Below, in pieces: positions 31,278 to 35,004 of a stretch of DNA of 35,004 nucleotides. The stretch is taken from assembly GCA_018714755.1 (NCBI GenBank), contig DVMY01000103.1:1-35004 (forward strand). The letters are read 5' to 3'. Origin of the DNA: Candidatus Aphodousia faecigallinarum. Its GTDB lineage: Bacteria; Pseudomonadota; Gammaproteobacteria; Burkholderiales; Burkholderiaceae_F. The notes beneath the pieces are model-generated. The model ran no database searches. It saw only the letters and a program-made list of their open reading frames with translations, and was not told the DNA's origin. Positions within the stretch are counted from its first letter, which is position 1. Each line of letters opens with the position of its first letter. The position numbers were made by a program, and so were the translations under genes.

Positions 31278-32200
31278 TGCGTCGTTTATTTTTGTTTTTA
31301 AGTCTGACTTTTCTGACTCTAAGCTGTCAGGCTCAGTCTTGGCCGGAATGTTTAAACATCACCTATGTCAAAGCGCCTTTTAATATTCAAAACATGGTGA
31401 TGAAAGAAAGGGCGCTTTTGGAAAAAGAATTTGAAAAAGAAGGATTGAAAATAAATTGGATTCCCATCAAGGCTGGGATCAACCAAGTTCGCGGCATGGC
31501 CGCCGGTGAAATTGACATGGTGGCGGCCATGAATACTTCCACCTTATTAATCGCTAATGCGAATGGAAACAAAATCGTGATTGCTGGAGGTGTCGCTCAC
31601 CCTGATGACACGTTTGCCATAATGGCAAAGCCCGAGATAAAAAGTGTTAAGGATTTAAAAAATAAGCAAATTGTGGGCCCCAAGGGAACGGTGTTACATC
31701 ATTTGTTGAGTGCCGCATTGCAACACGAAGGGATGACAATGAGTGATGTGAATTGGGTGTCGATGAATTTACCGGCTAGCCTAACCACATTGTTAGGGGG
31801 ACGGGCGGATGCCGCGTTGTTGGCGGCCGGCGGTGTTTTGAGCGCACAGAAAGCGGGTTTTCATAAAGTGACAAGCGCGAAGGGGCTGATACAAACGAAT
31901 TTAGTGTTGGCGGCCAGAGCGGATTTTGCCCAACGTTATCCAGAAATCGTTAAGCGAGTGGCAAAAGTCAATCGACAAGCGCTTCAGTGGGCGCTTCAAA
32001 ACAAGCAAGACGCCATCGCTATTGGAGCGAAAGAACATCAAATTTCGGAGCAAGAGGCTGAGATCTTGTTTGACTGGTCTCACTTTTATAGCGATATCAC
32101 TGAAGCGGATCTTCAAGCATTGCAAGCAAGTGAGAAGTTTTTACTTGCTCAGAAAATGATTAAACAACCCGTGGATATTCCATCCTTGCTTCTGAAATAA
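31274..32200 (+). CDS. ABC transporter substrate-binding protein (SsuA/TauA/NMT1 family), orphan, coupled to the MacB permease
   Basis: The 308-residue precursor has an N-terminal signal (MMRRLFLFLSLTFLTLSCQAQS); a Cys is present but the lipobox is poor. The mature protein has the periplasmic-binding fold of the sulfonate/nitrate/taurine group: LNITYVKAPFNIQNMVMKERALLEKEF, GEIDMVAAMNTSTLL, KSVKDLKNKQIVGPKGTVLHHLLSAAL, GGRADAALLAAGG. ATG at 31274 overlaps the permease TGA; a second ATG at 31277 is possible. No SsuB or SsuC partner lies in the window. It therefore either serves a permease encoded elsewhere or works with the efflux pump, which would be unusual. Confidence 0.88.
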   Translation: MMRRLFLFLSLTFLTLSCQAQSWPECLNITYVKAPFNIQNMVMKERALLEKEFEKEGLKINWIPIKAGINQVRGMAAGEIDMVAAMNTSTLLIANANGNKIVIAGGVAHPDDTFAIMAKPEIKSVKDLKNKQIVGPKGTVLHHLLSAALQHEGMTMSDVNWVSMNLPASLTTLLGGRADAALLAAGGVLSAQKAGFHKVTSAKGLIQTNLVLAARADFAQRYPEIVKRVAKVNRQALQWALQNKQDAIAIGAKEHQISEQEAEILFDWSHFYSDITEADLQALQASEKFLLAQKMIKQPVDIPSLLLK

Positions 32201-32223
32201 AAAGAGGGGCCGCGGAGCCCCTC
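32195..32223 (-). terminator. Intrinsic terminator of pyrE
   Basis: GAGGGGC (32204-32210) and GCCCCTC (32217-32223) form a 7-bp stem with a six-base loop. On the minus strand it is followed by TTTTTATTTC, so it ends the pyrE transcript. On the plus strand, where it follows the substrate-binding protein gene, there is no T-run. The T-run overlaps the stop codon of that gene. Confidence 0.82.
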
Positions 32224-32241
32224 AGGCGGATGCGAAGATCT

Positions 32242-32913
32242 TTAATTTTCGCGGGTGGTTGCAATCAAGCCTCGACGAGCAGCCCAGGTCCACGGAGTCT
32301 TTAGCCATTCCATGATGGTACCCTTTTGCTCTTCATTGATGAGCTTCATTTCCAACGCTTTTTCCACAATCTTTTTGAACTCGATCATGCGATAGGCTTT
32401 AACGCCGGTTTCGGTAAAGAGTTCAGTCGTTTCAGTCATGTCGAAATTGGTGATGCTGACGCAATCGGTAACGATGGCGCCCTCTTCACGAAGGGTCTTA
32501 ATAGCATCCAGGCATGACAAACCCGTAGAAATATGGTCTTCAATGATGAGAACTTTTTTACCCTTGACGCTGCCGCCTTCAATACGGTCCAAGTCACCAT
32601 AAGTCTTGGCGCGTTGGCGCACGTAAATGGTCGGCACGTTCAGGCGGTAAGCAAGCGCGGCGCTGTGGGTCAGGCCGCCCGCTTCCACACCGGCGATCAC
32701 GTCGTACTCCAATCCCCACTTGTCAATTAGCGAAGCCATTGTTTCAATGACATCGTGCCAGGCATCAGGATGCGTGATCAATTTACGGTTATCAACGTAA
32801 ATCGGGGTTACAAGGCCAGACTTCAGGCGAAGCGGCTCGTCTGTTAGAAAAGCCACGGCATTCAATGAGAGCAGATTCTCAATCAAAATGTTTTCAGCAA
32901 GTTTAGACGGCAT
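32242..32913 (-). CDS. pyrE: Orotate phosphoribosyltransferase (PyrE-like) with an altered catalytic loop
   Basis: PyrE joins orotate to PRPP to make OMP. The 223 residues have the type I phosphoribosyltransferase fold: GLVTPIYVDNRKLITHPD (34-50), GVEAGGLTHSAALAYRLNVPTIYVRQRAKTYG (75-106) and the PRPP loop VLIIEDHISTGLS (121-133). In the mobile loop, enterobacterial OPRTases have K-x-H-G with an important His near 105; here the sequence is KTYG, Tyr105. An extension of about 30 residues (ending PWTWAARRGLIATTREN) closes the protein. It lies 17 bases after the amidohydrolase stop and shares its leader. Orotate is the likely substrate, but uracil or another pyrimidine should be kept open. Confidence 0.87.
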   Translation of the reverse strand: MPSKLAENILIENLLSLNAVAFLTDEPLRLKSGLVTPIYVDNRKLITHPDAWHDVIETMASLIDKWGLEYDVIAGVEAGGLTHSAALAYRLNVPTIYVRQRAKTYGDLDRIEGGSVKGKKVLIIEDHISTGLSCLDAIKTLREEGAIVTDCVSITNFDMTETTELFTETGVKAYRMIEFKKIVEKALEMKLINEEQKGTIMEWLKTPWTWAARRGLIATTREN

Positions 32914-32930
32914 TTATTGTTCTCCTCTCA

Positions 32931-33944
32931 TTATTTCTTAATCGGCAGGGGTTCGTACGGTTCGAGACCCAAAGCCATGCGACCGTTGCGGGTAGCGATT
33001 TCAACCAAATCTTCGAAGTGATCGTAGCGGCAGCCGGTGGCCATCAACGTCAGTTCATGCCACATATCGCCACCGCTCCACGGAACCATCGCGTCTGCGA
33101 CATTGTCCACGCCGATGGCAACACGCACGCCGGCAGGAACCAATTCATCAACAGGTGTCATAGAGTTGTGCATCGGGCCAATCGCTTCTGTGCGAGGTGT
33201 ATCGATCCATGCGGTCGGACAGGCAATCATCATGACGCCGGCGTCACGCATTAACTGATAGAGACGGTCACGGTACTTCTTGGAGTGAGCGGCGATGGAG
33301 ATGCCGTGCACGCCGACCACACGGCCTTGCAAACCGAACTCAATCGTTTTCATGCACATCTGTTCCGTTTCGTATTCCACGGCTTGATTGAATTGGTCAA
33401 CGTGAGCGTGGACCATCTTGCCCTTTTCTTTGGCAGTACCCATGATGATGTTCCAAGCTTCATCGGCTTTGCCGAAGTCGCGTTCGTCACGTTTGGGCAG
33501 TGCGCCGATGATGTCAACTAAGTCGGCACCGATATCAAACCATTTGCGAGCTTCTGGATCTATCACGCCTTTTAAGGTTTGGTTGGCAAATTTGACAGTC
33601 AGCTGATCTTTATAGTGTTCGCGAGCCTTGATGCCAGCGATAATGGCGCGGTCTTCACTTTGCGGGTCGATGTCAACAAAGGTACACAATGCCGTGACAC
33701 CTTGGCTGATCATCAACTCAAACATCGTGCTGAAACGAGCGTAGAAGTCTTCCACCGTTGATTCTCTCTTAAGGCGGTCCAGAGCGTCCCACTTTTGTTG
33801 CAAGGTACAAGTGCGACGCATTTCCATAATTTCGGGACTCAGCGTAAAGGAGCGGTCGGCGTGGGCGTGGGTGTTGACCCAACCGCCGTTGGCTTTGATC
33901 ATCGGCTCAAGCATGGCACGGACAGTATTCGGAATTACGGTCAT
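32931..33944 (-). CDS. CodA-like amidohydrolase, barrel only, with Gln at the catalytic Glu site
   Basis: The 337 residues match the metal-dependent barrel of cytosine-deaminase-type amidohydrolases. Metal ligands are His26 and His28 (VNTHAHADRS), His181 (HAHVDQ), His213 (GVHGIS) and Asp280 (GVDNVAD). The spacings 181-213-280 equal those of E. coli CodA 214-246-313. CodA's catalytic Glu217 in HCDE falls on Gln184 here (HVDQ). The N-terminal strands and the C-terminal part of the small beta domain are missing compared with CodA (427 residues). A pyrimidine or triazine-like ring amidohydrolase is plausible, but plain cytosine deaminase should not be assumed. AGAAGAG precedes the ATG. It is the first structural gene after the attenuator and is followed by pyrE. 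Confidence 0.82.
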   Translation of the reverse strand: MTVIPNTVRAMLEPMIKANGGWVNTHAHADRSFTLSPEIMEMRRTCTLQQKWDALDRLKRESTVEDFYARFSTMFELMISQGVTALCTFVDIDPQSEDRAIIAGIKAREHYKDQLTVKFANQTLKGVIDPEARKWFDIGADLVDIIGALPKRDERDFGKADEAWNIIMGTAKEKGKMVHAHVDQFNQAVEYETEQMCMKTIEFGLQGRVVGVHGISIAAHSKKYRDRLYQLMRDAGVMMIACPTAWIDTPRTEAIGPMHNSMTPVDELVPAGVRVAIGVDNVADAMVPWSGGDMWHELTLMATGCRYDHFEDLVEIATRNGRMALGLEPYEPLPIKK

Positions 33945-33981
33945 TGCTCTTCTCTCTATAGCAGTTCAAACAAACAGATCT

Positions 33982-34018
33982 AAAAAAACGGCAACCCTTT
34001 AAAAAAGGATTGCCGTTT
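33982..34018 (-). terminator. Leader terminator (attenuator) ahead of the amidohydrolase-pyrE operon
   Basis: On the minus strand AAACGGCAATCCTTT pairs with AAAGGGTTGCCGTTT (15 bp with one T-G wobble) around a three-base loop, then TTTTTTT. It lies 38 bases before the amidohydrolase ATG and about 260 bases after the separate ssb terminator. It therefore stops transcripts that began in between, which is the position of an attenuator. The wobble pair forms only in minus-strand RNA, supporting that direction. Confidence 0.88.
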
Positions 34019-34094
34019 GGAAAACACTTTCCCCTCGAGCCCAATGTGCGGCTCGACCGATTCGGTTTCGGAAATGCGAGGGGAGAAAAATCAT
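33999..34094 (-). CDS. Leader peptide ORF, 31 codons, ending inside the attenuator loop
   Basis: An ATG at 34094 is preceded by GGTGGAG with 7 bases spacing, the best Shine-Dalgarno in the region. The frame encodes MIFLPSHFRNRIGRAAHW followed by ARGESVFQTAILF and stops with TAA at 34001-33999, in the loop and first 3'-arm bases of the terminator hairpin. A ribosome at the stop would cover the whole 5' arm and prevent the hairpin. There is no run of one amino acid, so charged-tRNA sensing is unlikely. U-rich stretches (after the start codon, in GUGUUUUCC and CCUUUUUU) would suit nucleotide-sensitive pausing as in pyrBI. Expression itself is not shown. Confidence 0.65.
   Translation of the reverse strand: MIFLPSHFRNRIGRAAHWARGESVFQTAILF
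34031..34083 (-). promoter_or_regulatory. Competing hairpins within the leader ORF
   Basis: In minus-strand RNA, UCGAGCC (34056-34050) can pair with GGCUCGA (34041-34035) around an eight-base loop, a good pause hairpin. Alternatively CCCCUCG (34083-34077) can pair with CGAGGGG (34037-34031). Both use 34035-34037, so they exclude each other. A translating ribosome would first mask the outer 5' arm. Confidence 0.5.
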
Positions 34095-34110
34095 TTGCAC
34101 ACTCCACCCT

Positions 34111-34137
34111 GACGGGTAAATACACAATTAACCCGCC
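34111..34137 (-). promoter_or_regulatory. Upstream leader hairpin before the leader ORF
   Basis: GACGGGT (34111-34117) and ACCCGCC (34131-34137) pair with one wobble in minus-strand RNA around a 13-base loop. It lies just 5' of the leader ORF Shine-Dalgarno and follows a U-rich stretch (about 34150-34165). The remaining 34140-34282 is AT-rich and should contain the promoter; TATACT (complement of 34235-34240) is the best -10-like sequence, without a good -35. Confidence 0.4.
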
Positions 34138-34282
34138 ATCTTACTCCAAAGCACAAATAAAAATCCAGCACGAATAGAAAGATTTTTTGTTGTGTTTGTG
34201 AAGTTTTTGAAAAACAACAAGATACGCTAGAAAAGAGTATACGCCAGAAGCTAACTAAATTTTGAGTTGAAATTGGGAGTAG

Positions 34283-34316
34283 CAAAAAGGCTTGCGCACA
34301 ATAATACGCAAGCCTT
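34283..34316 (-). terminator. Intrinsic terminator of ssb
   Basis: AAGGCTTGCG (34287-34296) and CGCAAGCCTT (34307-34316) form a perfect 10-bp stem with a ten-base loop. On the minus strand it is followed by TTTGC, and it begins 26 bases after the ssb stop. It separates ssb from the downstream pyrimidine leader. Confidence 0.88.
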
Positions 34317-34341
34317 CTAAACAGATCAGAGCAACCTCAAC

Positions 34342-34845
34342 TTAGAACGGAATATCTTCGTCTAAATTATCCAAGCCATTTACAGGAGCCGGAACGGGTT
34401 CAGTCTGACGTGGTTGCTGATAGGTAGAGGCCGGGGCGTGTTCCGTATGAACGGGAGCGGGGCGACGCGGGGCCGATTCAAAACCGCTGGCTCCAGAACC
34501 TTCGTTGCGTTCGCGGTTGCCAAGCATTTGCATCGTTTCAGCGATGATTTCCGTTGAATAACGATCTTGTCCATCCGGACCTTGCCATTTGCGGGTGCGC
34601 AAGCGGCCTTCAATGTAGACGGGGCGGCCTTTACGGAGGTATTCAGCAGCAATTTCGGCTTGGCGGCCGAAAAAGACAACGCGATGCCATTCTGTTTCTT
34701 CTTGAGGTTGTCCGTTGGAATCTTTGTAACGGCGAGACGTTGCAACCGTAATCGTTGTGATGGCGGTGCCGCCTTCAGCGGTGTAACGCGTATCAGGATC
34801 GCGACCCAAATTACCAATAATGATGACTTTATTTACCGAAGCCAT
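34342..34845 (-). CDS. ssb: Single-stranded DNA-binding protein
   Basis: SSB coats single-stranded DNA in replication and repair. The 167 residues have the OB fold ([42 protein letters not shown]... [44 protein letters not shown], residues 1-105). A Pro/Gln-rich linker follows, and then the acidic partner-binding tail DEDIPF. A-rich GGAAGTGAAAG lies upstream of the ATG. It stands alone, with its own terminator. Confidence 0.97.
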   Translation of the reverse strand: MASVNKVIIIGNLGRDPDTRYTAEGGTAITTITVATSRRYKDSNGQPQEETEWHRVVFFGRQAEIAAEYLRKGRPVYIEGRLRTRKWQGPDGQDRYSTEIIAETMQMLGNRERNEGSGASGFESAPRRPAPVHTEHAPASTYQQPRQTEPVPAPVNGLDNLDEDIPF

Positions 34846-34864
34846 ATTCTTTCACTTCCAAAAA

Positions 34865-34892
34865 ATAATACAGATGCCAGTTAGCCTGACAC
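34865..34892 (-). promoter_or_regulatory. Possible ssb promoter
   Basis: On the minus strand GTGTCA (34892-34887) and TATTAT (34870-34865) are separated by 16 bases, about 20 bases before the ssb ATG. Both match the sigma-70 consensus in part (4/6 and 5/6). The rest of 34893-35004 holds GTGAG/CTCAC repeats (34926-34930, 34936-34940, 34963-34967) but no gene I can support. Confidence 0.3.
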
Positions 34893-35004
34893 CAATAAAC
34901 AAATAACACACCCAAAGGCTTCAAAGTGAGGGGAACTCACCCGTTCGCATTCGAGACGTTTGGTGAGCATATTATTCAACAAATACGCCAAGCGCTAATT
35001 GTGT

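Noticed and set aside
34128-34139. Minimal ORF Met-Ala-Gly-stop with GGAG upstream in the pyrimidine leader
   Set aside because: Three codons with a Shine-Dalgarno can arise by chance, and its stop has no relation to the terminator. Left as a possibility only.
33982-34140. Known riboswitch class (TPP, cobalamin, SAM, ykkC/PRPP, preQ1) for the amidohydrolase leader
   Set aside because: I checked for the conserved core sequences of these classes and did not recognise any. The leader-ORF/terminator arrangement explains the layout better, but a covariance-model search was not possible.
34091-34285. 64-residue minus-strand ORF starting with TTG in the ssb terminator region
   Set aside because: It starts inside the ssb terminator, has no Shine-Dalgarno, and its sequence looks like translated AT-rich leader. 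The better-supported leader ORF overlaps its end.
34926-34967. Alternating GTGAG/CTCAC/GTGAG repeats upstream of ssb, possibly an RNA switch
   Set aside because: Five-base arms are too short to support a structure, and it is probably upstream of the transcription start.
34881-34970. 29-residue minus-strand ORF just upstream of ssb
   Set aside because: It has no ribosome-binding site and spans the probable ssb promoter. No recognisable family.

Overview
The window is a chromosomal segment from a Gram-negative bacterium, most likely a betaproteobacterium of the order Burkholderiales. Two gene orders point there: lolB-ispE-tRNA(Gln)-prs-rplY-pth-ychF, and kdsD-kdsC-lptC-lptA-lptB-ptsN-rapZ. Base composition looks balanced rather than GC-rich, and the second cluster lacks rpoN, hpf and hprK. 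A host-associated lineage such as Sutterellaceae would fit, but that placement is inference. I see no insertion sequence, prophage, integrase or CRISPR array. Genes are packed tightly, with many ATGA-type overlaps and two convergent pairs whose stop codons interlock.

Layout. 1-7158 (minus strand): ychF (cut by the window edge), a DUF523 gene, pth, rplY, prs, tRNA-Gln(UUG), ispE, lolB and a secreted TPR protein, with four intrinsic terminators. 7211-8248 (plus): mutY, which meets rapZ head-on. 8245-13327 (minus): Kdo synthesis and LPS transport genes plus ptsN and rapZ. 13375-17577 (minus): an apparent operon of a PatZ-like lysine acetyltransferase with a dead acyl-CoA synthetase half, a crotonase and an orphan amino-acid ABC ATPase. 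17777-19765 (plus): mtnA, a fuculose-phosphate-aldolase-like gene and a small unknown gene, which together look like a DHAP-shunt / 5-deoxypentose salvage operon. 19762-25641: an MFS transporter, a BamE-like lipoprotein, aspS and an EF-G paralogue whose start site can be buried in an mRNA helix. 25794-32200: an orphan response regulator with a degenerate receiver, divergent from a tripartite MacAB-type efflux operon that ends in an orphan substrate-binding protein. 32242-34845 (minus): ssb, then an amidohydrolase-pyrE operon.

The most interesting spot is the leader of the amidohydrolase-pyrE operon (about 33982-34140, minus). It holds a 31-codon ORF with a strong Shine-Dalgarno. The stop codon of that ORF lies in the loop of a perfect intrinsic terminator, and there are U-rich tracts and competing hairpins upstream. 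This is the architecture of UTP-sensitive, translation-coupled attenuation as in enterobacterial pyrBI and pyrE. The controlled enzymes are unusual. The amidohydrolase is a bare barrel of the CodA type with Gln where CodA has its catalytic Glu. The PyrE has Tyr where the usual catalytic-loop His sits. Together they suggest a pyrimidine-responsive salvage module whose substrate is not obvious.

Other points are the DHAP-shunt-like operon with an uncharacterised third gene, the switch-like 5' leader of the EF-G paralogue, and the efflux operon coupled to a sulfonate/nitrate-type binding protein. Start codons were re-chosen where a Shine-Dalgarno or the family N-terminus argued against the longest frame.
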